Positions 47,481-59,105 are shown, numbered from the stretch's first letter. The stretch is 64,000 bases of DNA from Nymphalis io (GCF_905147045.1 NC_065897.1:573001-637000); one strand, 5' to 3'. Notes: generated by a model not told the origin, from the sequence alone. Numbers and translations: made by a program.

Positions 47481-47581
47481 AAAATTACAGATACTTTCCA
47501 GTAATATTTAATATTAATTCGAATTACATCTTATTAGATTCGAATTAATATTAAATATTACTGGAAAGTATCTGTAATTTT
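47481..47581. repeat. Perfect 44-bp inverted repeat, 13-base loop
   Basis: Arm 47481-47524 and arm 47538-47581 are exact reverse complements over all 44 bases. The centre is TACATCTTATTAG and the arms include GATACTTTCCAGTAATATTT. There is no target-site duplication or family resemblance that marks it as a known MITE. If transcribed it would be a perfectly paired hairpin RNA, which in insects would suit Dicer-2 rather than the microRNA route; transcription is not shown. Confidence 0.95.
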
Positions 47582-47595
47582 GTATACAACATTGA

Positions 47596-47633
47596 CAGAT
47601 TGTAATATATAATATTTTATATATTACAATCTG
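47596..47633. repeat. Perfect 17-bp inverted repeat, 4-base loop
   Basis: CAGATTGTAATATATAA (47596-47612) mirrors TTATATATTACAATCTG (47617-47633) around TATT. It starts only 14 bases after the 44-bp hairpin, so the two form a double stem-loop. Confidence 0.92.
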
Positions 47634-47686
47634 ACTTAGACTTACAGTTTATTGAACATAATATAGCCATAGAGCCATACATAGAG

Positions 47687-47842
47687 CCGAGCTGGTCTAT
47701 TAGGAAGAATATATCTTAGTCAAAAAGCATGAGTGGAAATCCAGACAACCACAGCATGCGAATTAGCCGAAACTTAAATGTTCCTGGGCAAGCACTGCTG
47801 AATTTTCATGTTCTTCAATTTCTGTTTGCAATTAATCTCATG
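47687..47842 (+). repeat. Degenerate SINE family A, 5' half
   Basis: GAGCTGGTCTATTAGGAAGA (A-box zone), TTCCTGGGCAAGCACTGCTG, AATTTTCATGTTCTTCAATT and GCAATTAATCTCATGG follow the family order. The B box is almost erased. Confidence 0.55.
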
Positions 47843-48096
47843 GATCATTATTATAGGATATTATCATATACATATTACCATAGTAAACTATATATAAAGT
47901 AAACTATAATAATTATACTATAACTTCACTTCTTCACTTTGCTGTCGCTCATTGAGCTATATAACTGTTTTACAACTCAAAACGTCGGCTTTAATGCGTG
48001 GCTTCACATTAAATACGGCGTTAAAGAAAATGAATCGTCACTAAAAAGACATTCAGATTGAGCGATTAATTTTTTAAATTGACATATGTTATATTC

Positions 48097-48209
48097 CGTA
48101 ACAGCTTGTGAATGTCCCACTGCTGGTCTAAAGGCCTCCTCTCCTCTTTTAGGGAAAGGTTTGGAGCTTATTCCACCACGCTGCTCCAATGCGAGTTGGT
48201 GGAATATAT
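48097..48209 (-). repeat. SINE family A, 3' part, joined to a family C piece
   Basis: Reverse strand from GTAACAGCTTGTGAATGTCC to CCACGCTGCTCCAATGCGAG and TTGGTGGAATATAT. It stops about 45 bases before the family C head fragment of the same strand. Confidence 0.82.
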
Positions 48210-48253
48210 ATGTAGTTGAACGTATGACGACTTGTATATTATATACACATGTA

Positions 48254-48370
48254 GACGTCGCCGGTAATTTTTTGACAGAAAATCTCAATAACGTTTTCAT
48301 GGTCCTAGGATTTGAACCCAGGCCTTCCAAATATCGAGGCTTATATACAAGTTATTAGACTATAGAGGCA
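48254..48370 (-). repeat. SINE family C, head part
   Basis: Reverse strand: AATTTTTTGACAGAAAATCT, CCTAGGATTTGAACCCAGGC (B-box complement) and TATTAGACTATAGAGGCA. The body beyond the first about 120 bases is missing. Confidence 0.72.
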
Positions 48371-49510
48371 ATTAAAACAAATAAACAAGTACAAGTAAAT
48401 TAATCAAAATTTGGTATATACGTTGTCAAGGGTACAAAAAGGAATCCTTTCCTCAGACACGCGCGTAAGCCCGCGGGTGGAAACTAGTCGAATAATCTAT
48501 GTCGTGAAGTAATCGTGTCGTTGGATTTAAAAGTATTAACTTAGAACAGCTCAGTTAACGATTACTACGGACTAATAACGATATAAAACGTCTTTTATCT
48601 TACAACTAAGACCAGTTTCATTTTAAAGTAAGACTAGAGAACGTTAAGTTGAAAATCGCAGCTTCGTTGTACAAAGTTTCTCGTCCGTCATATTATTTTA
48701 TCCATTCATTATCTTTTGTATTTAAATTATATTTGTTATAATTTTACGTGAATTTTGTTTTCTTTTTATATTTTATGTATTGGGCCTACTCTGTAACAGA
48801 GTATATTAGAATTAACTAATTGTTTTTAATTAATATTAATTAATAACCAAAGTTGAATTAATAATCATAATAATCTCCGACCGAAAAACAAAACCACTAA
48901 AAAGTAAAAAAAAATGTGTGTTTATTTTTAACTTTATTATTATGAGTTACTAATAATAATTTAATACAGGCGTCGGTGCTTCATGGGATCGCTATTTCAA
49001 ATCTATTGGACGTATTAAAGTAAGCAAGACCCTTATGTCAAATAGGAAATGAGCAGATGACCTTCATTATTCATGGCTAATAACCATCTGGATTACATCA
49101 AGTTTCTATCAGATAAAACCGCATCAAAAGCGGTCTATTTTTGGGAGTAACGATGCCACAGACAGATACAAATACACACGTTAAACTTATAATAAGATAG
49201 ATAGATGCTAGATAGATGAATAATACAGATTAGGCGCTTTTAAAATTAAATTGTTAAGCGTTCTCTCACGGATGCAATCCCAATGAAACCGTAATGGTGC
49301 AATAACCACGTGGCACGAAACATTCTCGGCTCTCGTGAAACGTACGACACTACTATATATACGTCGTAAATATATAATACCTAATCGCTTTATCTTAAGG
49401 AACCTGTAGATTTATTTTATATAAAATTAGAAACTAAAAAGTGATATGTGAGACTATTATAGTCATTTAAAAAATAAAATATACTCGCCTTTTTCTTATA
49501 ATAGGAATAT
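48371..49510. other. Gene-free stretch
   Basis: At 48448-48492, CCTCAGACACGCGCGTAAGC and CCGCGGGTGGAAACTAGT resemble the end of Helitron-like repeats. A short GATA run lies at 49195-49220. Otherwise nothing. Confidence 0.3.
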
Positions 49511-49808
49511 AGTAACAGCCTGTGAATGTCCCACTTGTGGCGTAAGGCCTCCTCTCTCTTTTTCGACGAGAAGGTTTTGGAGCTTATTCCACTACTCTGC
49601 TCCAATGCGGATTGGAATACACATGTGGCAGAATTTTAATGATATTAGACACATGCACATTTTCTCACGATGTTTTCCTTCACCGTCAAGTACGATATAA
49701 ATTATAATCATAAATTAAGTACATGAAAATTCAGTGGTGCTTGCCCGGGTTTGAACCCATGATCATCGGTTAAGATTCACGCGTTCTTACCACTGGGCCA
49801 TCTCGGCT
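49511..49808 (-). repeat. SINE family A, full length
   Basis: Reverse strand from AGTAACAGCCTGTGAATGTC to the head GATTCACGCGTTCTTACCAC and TGGGCCATCTCGGC. Both promoter boxes are readable. Small changes lie in the CCCACTTGTGGCGTAAGGCC zone. Confidence 0.88.
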
Positions 49809-49857
49809 TTTATATATAATAGGAATGCAAATTGGAAAACCTCACACCTAATAAGAA

Positions 49858-50067
49858 TTGGACCTATAGATTATAGTACTGTAAGAAATAATAACCATCC
49901 CTTACAACACTGATGCGCTACCGATTTTAGCAACTAAAATGTTATGTACCTTTCCATTGCAGTAACACTGGCTTACTCATCCTTAAAACCGAAACACAAC
50001 GATACTAAATATTGCTGTTTGGCAGTGAGGTGCATTATAAGTACCTACCCAGACGGTCCTACCACTA
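49858..50067 (-). repeat. Family B, diverged, 3' end missing
   Basis: Readable pieces: AGTACTGTAAGAAATAATAA, CCTTACAACACTGATGCGCT, GTAACACTGGCTTACTCATC and TACCCAGACGGTCCTACCAC. The core and A tail are lost. Confidence 0.7.
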
Positions 50068-50179
50068 AGTGTGTGTCAAAATAGCGTAGCAGTTTTCGAC
50101 ATTTCACGAACACGATACGAATTGTTTTTACAGCATTCTCTAGCTCGCTTTCCATTGTGTGTTAGTACTTGTGTGACAG

Positions 50180-50440
50180 AATTCCATCCAATACATAGAG
50201 GTTTTGACGATACGGACGGCAAATCCGATACGACTGGAAAGAGTTCAGGCGCAAGACCATGGTCTTTATGTGCTTTTCCAGTTACGGGAGTGCATACACT
50301 TCCAACGACCACGCTCCGGGATGGTACTGAAAATATTTGGAAAGAAATCTCAATAACTTTTTATCAACTCGACCAGGGGTTTGAACGCTGGACCACGGGA
50401 TCTGCGATCATGTATCTAGCCACTAGATCAAAGATGAAGC
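50180..50440 (-). repeat. SINE family C, 5' two thirds
   Basis: Reverse strand: GGCAAATCCGATACGACTGG, AAAGAGTTCAGGCGCAAGAC, CCAGTTACGGGAGTGCATAC, TCGACCAGGGGTTTGAACGC and TATCTAGCCACTAGATCAAA. The ATT-tailed end is gone. Confidence 0.8.
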
Positions 50441-52647
50441 CATAAAAATATAAACATTCCATCATCTAACAAACTACAAACACGTTTTAAAGGAAATATT
50501 AGTGTCTTTAGTTATATCTCTAAGGATATAAGCTGAAAGTATAGGGATGCGAGTTCAAGAATTTAATGGTCCATAAGATGAGAGGTGAAGTGGGGGACGT
50601 CGTATATATACCTAGTTGGTGCATACCTGAGCTCAGCGAGCTTACGTTTGGCTGTAAAATTCATGCGATGTACACGTTGCACGCGTTTAGATATTTATTA
50701 GACCATATATTTACAAATGTAGAGTTTATATTATTAAAGTTTTGTTTTTGGAAAAATATCAAGAAATATTTTTGTAACTGCACACAAACTCCTTTTGAAT
50801 AAAAAAAAATCCCTCTTTTATTAAGCAACGCAACTCATAAAATATAAGACAACATTGAATTTTCTGTATTATTTAGATATGTCATAACGGCTATGATTAC
50901 ATCACCATCCACTGGAAAGCCTAATTATTTTGTGAACATTAACTATGAGACAGTTTAAGTGTACCAGATATTCACCCAGCACACACGCTGTTTTTACCGC
51001 AGAGTGCAAGTTATAATTTATCTCATCGTCATAAACACAGGTTAAGAATTGTAAAGCTCAGTGGACCTCGACTATCGGTAAATTATTATAATATTAAAAG
51101 CCTTTATTCTTATTCTTTTTCCTTGAATGAGTCAAGGAAGAAAACTGGCAACAATTATAAAGAAGCCTTAAGCTAAAAAAATACTATATTTGCATATATA
51201 CTAATAAATCAGAAGACAATTATTTTATTTTTTTTAATTCTAAAAATTCGATTGTGGACTTAAATATCTGGAAATTAAAAATATGCAAGCCCCTAAAGAC
51301 ACAAAAAGTTGGAATAGTCATAACTGGACACTTACACGTATAAAACTATCTATAATTGTAATTTAGTTTTTATTTGGCTGATTTCATTTATACTGAGAAA
51401 ATGTAAAACAAATTGATTTAAAAAAAATTAAAAAAGTGAACATAGTGTAGGTAAGCACAGAGCTCATAAATAATTAAGCAACGTCTTTAGTTTGTATTGC
51501 ATTGGAGTCGAGACGCGGTTAATTTAGTCAAATACACTTTAGTCCTGCGACATCCCGAGGCGATGTGTTGCGAATGCATTTTGTTTCAGTAATGTTGATC
51601 TCTATAGTATATTTACTCTGAGACAATTATTTGGAATAGTTTCACTTATGTAAGACTATAAATGACAAATATAATTATATACATTGTTACAAAGACGTCA
51701 TTGTTAAGACTTATCTTTAACTGTTTTTTATGGGGTGATTAGTTGATCAATGCTGTAATTTGTGTTTTGATTTTTTTTTCGAATATCAAACCGAAACCAA
51801 ATTTGTTTATTTATTTCTTTAAAATTAAATTGTACAATATTTTATCCATTATAATTTGAATGTAAAAATAATCGACCATTTCCTTCAAACCATATTAACA
51901 ACGAGAATATTTTTTATATATATTTAGAGACAAGGAACGTAAATCAATATTTCGAACATAAACAATTCTGAATATTGAATGAAATGTATCTTCAACGCTG
52001 ACGTCATAAGTTAAGTTCACTATTAATTTATTATGCCAAGAGTATGGAAGTTTAATGAATTCGCGCACAGACTCAAAAATTCTCCCGAGACGAAGCAGGA
52101 GCAACAGTAAATATATGAACATAGACTCAGGTGAAACTTAAAACCTAGATTAGAGTCTGGATAAATTCTAACCGACGGGAAGAGCAACCCGCATTAGCTT
52201 ATATAATATTTTATATTATATTTCACCCAAGAAGTTGAGTAATGTTTCATATGCTAAAAAGACTTACTCTGTAAGACAGGATCCCGCATACATTATGCAC
52301 ATTCGATTTATTTACAACGTGTTTATGTTGTAAATAAATATTATAATATTAAAAAAAATACTATTTTTGTAATTGTTATCATTTTTATATATCAATTAAT
52401 TTATTTTTAATCAAATATCGGTCTATATTATAAACGCAAATTAAACACATAAAACTTATTTTTTTGTCATGACATTAAAAATTGAGAGCGAGAAGTTAAT
52501 GCTTATAATTACGAGTAATGCTATGTACTGCATACATATAATATAATTTTAAAAAAGAGAATCATACTTTATTTTTGTTTCAATTGGTTGCTTTATAGAC
52601 CCTTTTATTGCATTGTTTCTGTTGCGAGCGAATCAGTGTAGTTTAGT
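50441..52647. other. Gene-free stretch
   Basis: A 78-codon + frame from 50566 begins in a slightly GC-richer patch (50565-50690) and ends in AT-rich DNA; no domain is recognised. The hairpin at 52306-52339 lies here. Confidence 0.3.
52306..52339. repeat. Perfect 13-bp inverted repeat, 8-base loop
   Basis: ATTTATTTACAAC (52306-52318) mirrors GTTGTAAATAAAT (52327-52339) exactly. It is AT-rich, so chance is somewhat more likely than for the other hairpins. Confidence 0.85.
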
Positions 52648-52752
52648 GCTGGATATAACATCTTAGTTCCCAAGGTTGGTGGCGCAGTGGCGATGTAATA
52701 GATGGTAAACATTTCTCACAATGCCAATGTTCATGGGCGGTGGTGCCTATTT
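52648..52752 (+). repeat. Family B, internal fragment
   Basis: ATAACATCTTAGTTCCCAAG, GTTGGTGGCGCAGTGGCGAT and CACAATGCCAATGTTCATGG are well conserved; the copy stops before the core and tail. Confidence 0.8.
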
Positions 52753-53093
52753 ATTTATTGTATGAATAAGATAATATACTTGAGCTTAGCCTTTCGAGAG
52801 CGTTTCGAATGAAAATCATGTCTAGGAAATATTTGAAATTATTTACAATCGATAACGTAATATTTCCACACAAAGTACATTTTTTTCAATTATAATATAT
52901 GATTTAAATTGCATTAAATTTTATATTTAAGTGAGTATAAAATCATTGTTTCATTATCATGCTGTAAATCTAAATTTCTTGCATAGGTAATTACAGAAAA
53001 TTAAAAAAAAAGAAGGCTGTTTGAATCTATAAACATATGAAAATTGAGTATATTTTTTATGAAACTGTTAACATATAACAGTAATATTTAAAT
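52753..53093. other. Gene-free AT-rich stretch
   Basis: Nothing recognised. Confidence 0.3.
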
Positions 53094-53215
53094 GTGAAAG
53101 TAACTCTGTCGGTTACACTTTCATAGTTAGGACACTAAACTGATTTTGATGAAATTTCATAAGAAGCAAGTTTATAATAACAAAGGATATAGGCATGCGA
53201 AGCCGCGGTCGAACA
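53094..53215 (+). mobile_element. Helitron-like (Lep1-type) 3' part, tentative
   Basis: GTGAAAGTAACTCTGTCGGT, AACTGATTTTGATGAAATTT and GCATGCGAAGCCGCGGTCGA lead to the terminus ACACTAGT. It shares its opening and its GCGAAGCCGCG block with 9326-9487. Termination in CTAGT fits the CTRR-type end of Helitrons. Name from memory. Confidence 0.45.
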
Positions 53216-54084
53216 CTAGTTATTTATAATTAACGATGTAAGCACGTAAGCACCTCATCCACCCGTAAAGCAACAAGGAATCAATTTACCCGCACGAGCA
53301 TCCCCAAGGAGTGTTGGCGTCATGCAGGTGGCCGGCTGGAAAGTCAAATACAATTTTATGCAGCTAACACACTGTCCCCAAATAAATGGTATAAATGTAT
53401 GTGAATGGTGATTACCTGTCTGCCTCATGTCTCTTCATATACCACGCGAATTAAATGAGCGCTTTTTAATTGTTGCATTGGGGTTTGCATTAACAAACAT
53501 TATTATTGTTACAATGAATTGTTTAAGCGCGGCAGCGTAACTTGTAATCATATTTAATATACCATACCATTAAGGTACCGCATATTCATACCTCCCATTC
53601 ATACCAAGAAATAAAAGGACAGTAAGGGAAACCTAAAGTTTGAAGCATAATTTTGAACGTCTAAGCGAGTCAAATGCAGAAACTGTAATATTATAATTCA
53701 CAGTTAATATAACTTTGAATATAGTTTGACGATGAGTGCTCAGAGACGCTAATGAATAGTATTAATAAAATAATTAAAAATTCACAACTTAAAATATGCT
53801 CTAAGCACACTTCAAACTAAGAAAGGGCTAACTCGTACTCTCGACTAGTATATACATAAAAATGCAGTGAAAAGACATTTTTTTTAATAATTAATGTGTG
53901 GAAGGATATGCCTGAATCGTACCCAGAGTCAATTAGAGCGTACTAGACGACGATTCATTATTTAATTAAATTAACATCCACTAGACACCTTATTAAAATT
54001 CAGATGGCGGGATGAAACCTGTTTTTATGACTCCTAAGTGCTTCGGGTGTTGTACGAGTTTGTTTTCTTTCGTACTGATTTTAC
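53216..54084. other. Gene-free stretch
   Basis: Nothing recognised; positions 53260-53350 are slightly GC-richer. Confidence 0.3.
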
Positions 54085-54285
54085 GAATGGAGGGGTCCAG
54101 TGGTAAGGATTTAGATAAAATCTAGGTACCACGCAACCCGCTCATCAATGTATCTTAAATTTTGTGTCGTATATCTGTATTGTATTCTGGTTTGAAGGGC
54201 CAGTAGCCAGTGCATTTAGTGACGCAATGGATATAATATCTTGACTTAGTAATTCTTGAATTATGGAAGCCACTTATTGTCGATT
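54085..54285 (+). repeat. Very degenerate family B
   Basis: TCCAGTGGTAAGGATTTAGA, TCTAGGTACCACGCAACCCG, TATTCTGGTTTGAAGGGCCA and AATATCTTGACTTAGTAATT follow the family order at low identity. Confidence 0.5.
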
Positions 54286-57200
54286 ATTATTATCTATTTG
54301 ACAAACTCGCCGTTGCCATATATATAAATATATACATTAAAATCGATAAGCTCTCCCCAATTGTATGTATACAGATAATTCTAGATTATTCCACAACTTG
54401 CTCGATGATCGACTGAATTATCAAAAAAAATGTTAAAGAAAAACTAGAAATCTTTATGAGTTTCATTCACCGTTTTGTCACAAGTCTGGTATAATTTAAG
54501 CCGTCGGTACATTTTTGATAATCAATAAGCAAGTGTAATCTAAAAACAAAAATTTATTCTTAACAATACGTAGCTCAATAAAAACGATTGAGTAAAGAAA
54601 TTTAAATTTTGCCAATATCGCGTAGTAAAAATTATGGACGGTACCTAGTGTTCCTCTAATAAAGTATTACGACAACAGCTTAATGTTTTTATTTAATTAT
54701 GACGTTTTATGATGCTGAGATTATAATAATGCGCTCAGCAAGACTAATGAACTCGGGACGAGCATTAAAACAAACTTACTGCTATGTATAATTAAAACTT
54801 TTAGCTCTAGAGTTAATCGTGCAAGGTGCTTTGAGAGTATTTGTGAAGCTATTTTGACCACAAATATGGTGGAATATGCGACAGCAAACCGTTAATAAAA
54901 AATGACTAAACGTTTATTTAACACTATATTATTCGTTCGTGTAAAAAGCATGCTTATTATCCCTTACAGTATTTTCATCTGCAGCACGCACAGGGATGAA
55001 TAAAAAAATTGAATAATTATGAGATAGATTATAAATACAACATATTAATCGCATTGAAGCATAAAAATTCTGACATATCCTTAGTCATATAGCTATATAA
55101 TATTACTTTGGGGAAGCACTACAGATATTAAAATTCTTTTTTTTCTACAAAAAGTAGCTGTCCGGTTTTCTCATAATGTTGGAGCTCGACTCCCTTGAGG
55201 ATGTTTTTAACGAAATTGGAATACATACAGTTAGGATATAATATATTTAAATGTATTTATGAATATTCACAATAATATTGATTATTTTTTATTATATACG
55301 AGAAGTAAAAGTAAATTGATATCACCAAGCTACCGACTCCGCAAAGTCAATGTATCCTTTACCGAAAATCATTAATAAATAAAGGTTATATTTTTATTTT
55401 TTTTTTCTTGCAGAATAAATAAATTTCATTGTATTTTATTGACATACTTATCTTCTATAATTGCCAGAAAAGATTAACAACTGCTTGTTTTCGGTTTTTT
55501 TAAGTAGAATCTACATTTCAAATCGATGGTAGCTTTACATTCAATTTGATTCTGTAAATCGTCGATTAAAAAGTGCTTATAAGAGCCTACTTAAATATAA
55601 GTTTATTTTGAAAACAGACCCTCAGGTAATATCATACAGGAGACTTGTCAGCTATGAGTTATAAAAATTACCGTGGCAAAAATTTGGTCAGGACAAGGTT
55701 TTAAATATTTAAAGATATATTAAAATATATAGCAATTTGTGTATTCTTATTTTGATTTTATTTACAAATTTAATAATATGTAATGTAATAATTTTATATA
55801 CAAGATGTTGGATTACATAGTAAATACACTAGAATAACATAATGAAAGAAGCTAAATAACACATCTTGAACTACGTGAGATGAATTTTATATGAGATTTA
55901 TTTGATGTATATTAAACTGAGTACAGATTGCAACTTTAAAATGTTATGTATTATTAAAGTATACAGTGTGCTACATGACACATTACGACGCACAAAATGT
56001 GTAAACTTTTCAGAGGATCCTTGTAAATCCATTTAGAAGGATGTTTTTGAAGTATCAGCGTGTTTTCGTGCGAAATTGGAGGGAAACAATTATCTAGCAA
56101 CCGTTAGCCTTTGAGTGTATTAAATAAATAATGTGGAGCCTCCGGCGACTCGACCTGATAGTATTTTTGATGCCCCTACTCATTGTTTTATACTCTCCCA
56201 AAAACGATATTGCTTCTAGATGAAGTTAAAATAAACAAGAATTTAATTCTAAATAAATACTACGATATGTTTAAAGAATCAATCTTTATTTTAAAATGTT
56301 GCTAACTATAGCTTATGTATTTTAAATAAACTTTAAATTATATTAGTTTACAATCTTTATTTCCGATAAATGACAAAAAATTACGTTAAATCACTTAACT
56401 CTTACAATATTACTTATACATATTGCTAAGCGAATGATAAGTTAAACAGTGCTATGCCTTCTTCTTTCATATGTGAAATCAATAATGACAGAAATCGCGA
56501 AATCAGCGTACAATAAATAGCCCATTAGCATATAAGTAGGGTTTTTATAAGTAAGGCTGTTACTTTTGAACTTGTAGTTTCGCTTCTGTAAATTTTTCCA
56601 AGGTAAGGCTATGCGAAAAAAAAAACACGTTGCTGCGAGAAATAATAACCAACAAACACGCTTTCGCATTTATAATATTAATACGGATTTAAGCTTATCG
56701 TTAGCTAATCATTCTCAATTAATGTTAGAGTATATCTAATTTAGTTCACTTTTCCGCTAAAATTTGACACTTATCTAATAAGCTCATTTTGACATATGTG
56801 CTTATTTTGAGCATAAAGTATAATTTTGGGCATCCTTGAAACTGCAGCTTAAGTGACATTGACAAGTGACAGTGACAGTGACACTTTTGATCGAAGGTGT
56901 GACATCTTAATTTAGTCGCACTGTAAGGTATCATTTATAAATACTAGTAAATATTCTTTCTTGTCGCAAAAAATATTTGTGGTTATATAAAATTATACTT
57001 TTTTTTCGTTATTCAAACAATTAAGCAGGTAGGATTTTTAGAATATTTAATATCTATTTTAATGCAATAATATACTTACTATTAGTTATTTAAAAAATAT
57101 ATATTTGAAACAAAGAGTACGATCAGCGTTTATTTAGGCCACGATCTAACTCCCATTTCTTTGTTCTCTTTACATTCGAATGAAATATTCAGCGCATCCC

Positions 57201-57608
57201 CACGTTCAAGAGCGGCTGCGGAAATATTGAGAAACCGCGTGTTATTGATAAGCTGAAATGGAATGGAATACATTCCATTCCATCCAAAAATGGGCAGAAA
57301 TACCGTATATGATATTTCTGCCCATTTTTGTTATTACTAAATCTAAGTTATTATTTTATTTTTTTATTTTATGTTCATAGGTCTATTAAGCAAAATAGCA
57401 ATCAAAAAATTCAAATGATTACATTTCTTAATAACATGCTAAATATCATATTAAGAATTTATTAATCAAGTACTACAAATTAGTGGAATTTTAGTGAAAT
57501 TTCTCAGAGTATATAAGTATATCCTTAAGATAAGGAAAGGATTTATGTTAGTTGCCAGTATGACATTCAGACTGGCAAGTGGGTGACGGTTAATGGTCAT
57601 CACCTATT
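54286..57608. other. Long gene-free AT-rich stretch
   Basis: No gene or full repeat. At 56660-56690, TTTCGCATTTATAATATTAA reads as a reversed start of a common Helitron-like repeat. A short GTGACA repeat (56864-56883) is present. The double hairpin at 57258-57330 lies near the right end. A small reversed family B tail (ACTGGCAAGTGGGTGACGG) is at 57572-57590. Confidence 0.35.
57258..57330. repeat. Two adjacent perfect hairpins (12-bp and 18-bp stems)
   Basis: First stem: ATGGAATGGAAT (57258-57269) with ATTCCATTCCAT (57272-57283), 2-base centre. Second stem: CAAAAATGGGCAGAAATA (57285-57302) with TATTTCTGCCCATTTTTG (57313-57330), 10-base loop. One base separates them. The arrangement resembles the pair at 47481-47633, though the sequences are unrelated. 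Confidence 0.92.
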
Positions 57609-57902
57609 TACTGGTGGTAGGGCTTTGTACAAGCTCGTCTGGGTAGGTACCACCCACTCATCAGATATTCTACCGCAAAATAGCAATACTTGATATTGTT
57701 GTGTTCCGGTTTGAAGGGTGAGAGAGCCAGTGTAATTACAGGTACAAGGGACATAAAATCTTAGTTCCCAAGGTTGGTGGTGCATTGGCTATAAGCGATG
57801 GTTGACATTTCTTACAATGCCAATGTCTAAGGGCGTTTGATGACCACTTACCATCAGGTGGCCCATATGCTCGTCCACCTTCCTATTCTATATAAAAAAA
57901 AA
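57609..57902 (+). repeat. Family B, full length, young
   Basis: From TACTGGTGGTAGGGCTTTGT to TTCCTATTCTATATAAAAAA. The core reads GACCACTTACCATCAGGTGG. Five bases are missing in GCATTGGCTATAAGCG, as in the 61475-61786 copy, so these two may share a source. Confidence 0.92.
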
Positions 57903-58062
57903 CATTGGTATTATAAGAAATATTGCCGATGGTTCATCATTTGTGCCTGCAATTACTGGCTCATTCCCCTTCAAATGAATTCAGCAGTACATAGTATTGA
58001 TATTTGGCGAATTAGAATAATTGATGAGTGCTCGGCACCCGGCCAGAGGGGGCGGGACAGAG
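57903..58062 (-). repeat. Family B, old inverted fragment
   Basis: ACATTGGTATTATAAGAAAT, TTTGTGCCTGCAATTACTGG, TTGATGAGTGCTCGGCACCC and GACAGAGCC follow the reversed family order at low identity. It begins exactly at the A tail of the previous copy, so the younger one probably inserted into it. Confidence 0.6.
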
Positions 58063-58184
58063 CCTTTTTACCTGGGAAATATAAAACTGTATTTAAGTAT
58101 TAATGTAGGTTGTCTTACTAAAATATCTGCGACGCCTATGCACATATAAATGGGACTGCGATCGTGTGTTACCTAACTTTTTAA

Positions 58185-58423
58185 TGATTATATTAGGTAG
58201 ACAGACTGGCAAGTGGGCCGCCTGATGGTAAGTGGTCACCACCTCCTTTATACATTGGCGCTGCAAGAAAATATTATCCATTCCTCACATCACCAATGCG
58301 CCATCATCCTTTGCAACTAGTGTTATGTCCCTTGTGCCTGATGATCAGAACACAGATATAGAATAATATAGAGTGATTGGTACCTAACCAGACAGGTTTG
58401 CACAAATCCCTACTACCAAGTAA
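58185..58423 (-). repeat. Family B, diverged, reverse strand
   Basis: CTGGCAAGTGGGCCGCCTGA, TGGTAAGTGGTCACCACCTC, CATCACCAATGCGCCATCAT and CAGGTTTGCACAAATCCCTA. It has an internal deletion around the AACACAACAATACC zone. It is an older subfamily, with ACTGGCAAGTGG replacing CGAGCATATGG. Confidence 0.78.
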
Positions 58424-58459
58424 AATGAAACACTGCCATCTGTATTTTAGCAGCGTAGT

Positions 58460-58515
58460 AGTAACTACTCCAAGCCCCAAGAGGGCACGCCTTTACCCAG
58501 CAGTGGGACATTTAC
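58460..58515 (+). repeat. SINE family A, short tail fragment
   Basis: CTCCAAGCCCCAAGAGGGCA, CCTTTACCCAGCAGTGGGAC and ATTTACCAATAACTG. Only the last about 55 bases of the family remain. Confidence 0.6.
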
Positions 58516-58892
58516 CAATAACTGATTTAATTTAAAATGTTCATGATCAAAAGCCATTTGAACTATTTGACGAAGCTAGAATTAATATTTATTAGTAACT
58601 TACACTCTATTACCGAGCCACGGCCTATTTACAGCATACCACTACAAAAGTCGTTGGAAAATTAATTTTATTAATTTTAATCAAATAGCGTGCGGACACA
58701 CATTACGTCTGTATGAAACATGGCACCCGATAAAATAACTAAAGAAACGCAGTAACGCCCTATTTGAAGTATCATTAAAGTATGTTATGATAAGGATGTT
58801 TAATGAGGTAAGGTATGATTAATGCGATATGCTTTCGAGTTGTTTATGAGTTTTTATGGTAGCTTCTATTGTTATTTATATTACTATCGCTA
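58516..58892. other. Gene-free AT-rich stretch
   Basis: Nothing recognised. Confidence 0.3.
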
Positions 58893-59105
58893 GTTTAGTG
58901 GCTGAATTATATGGCTGCATGTCCTAAGGACCTGGGTTTTAATTTCGGATCGAATCAATAATAAATATTGGAATTTTTCTGTCAAATATTTTTTTAGACT
59001 CAAGAAGTTTATTAAAAATCGAATTTTATGCTTCATAGTCTCAAAATGGACGTTAAGCCATTAATTTTAAGTGATATTAAGCCATTAGTCTTACGTCTGA
59101 TCTGC
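58893..59105 (+). repeat. Degenerate SINE family C
   Basis: TTTAGTGGCTGAATTATATG, GACCTGGGTTTTAATTTCGG (B-box zone), CTGTCAAATATTTTTTTAGA and ATGGACGTTAAGCCATTA follow the family order weakly. The AAGCCATTA unit is repeated. Confidence 0.5.
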
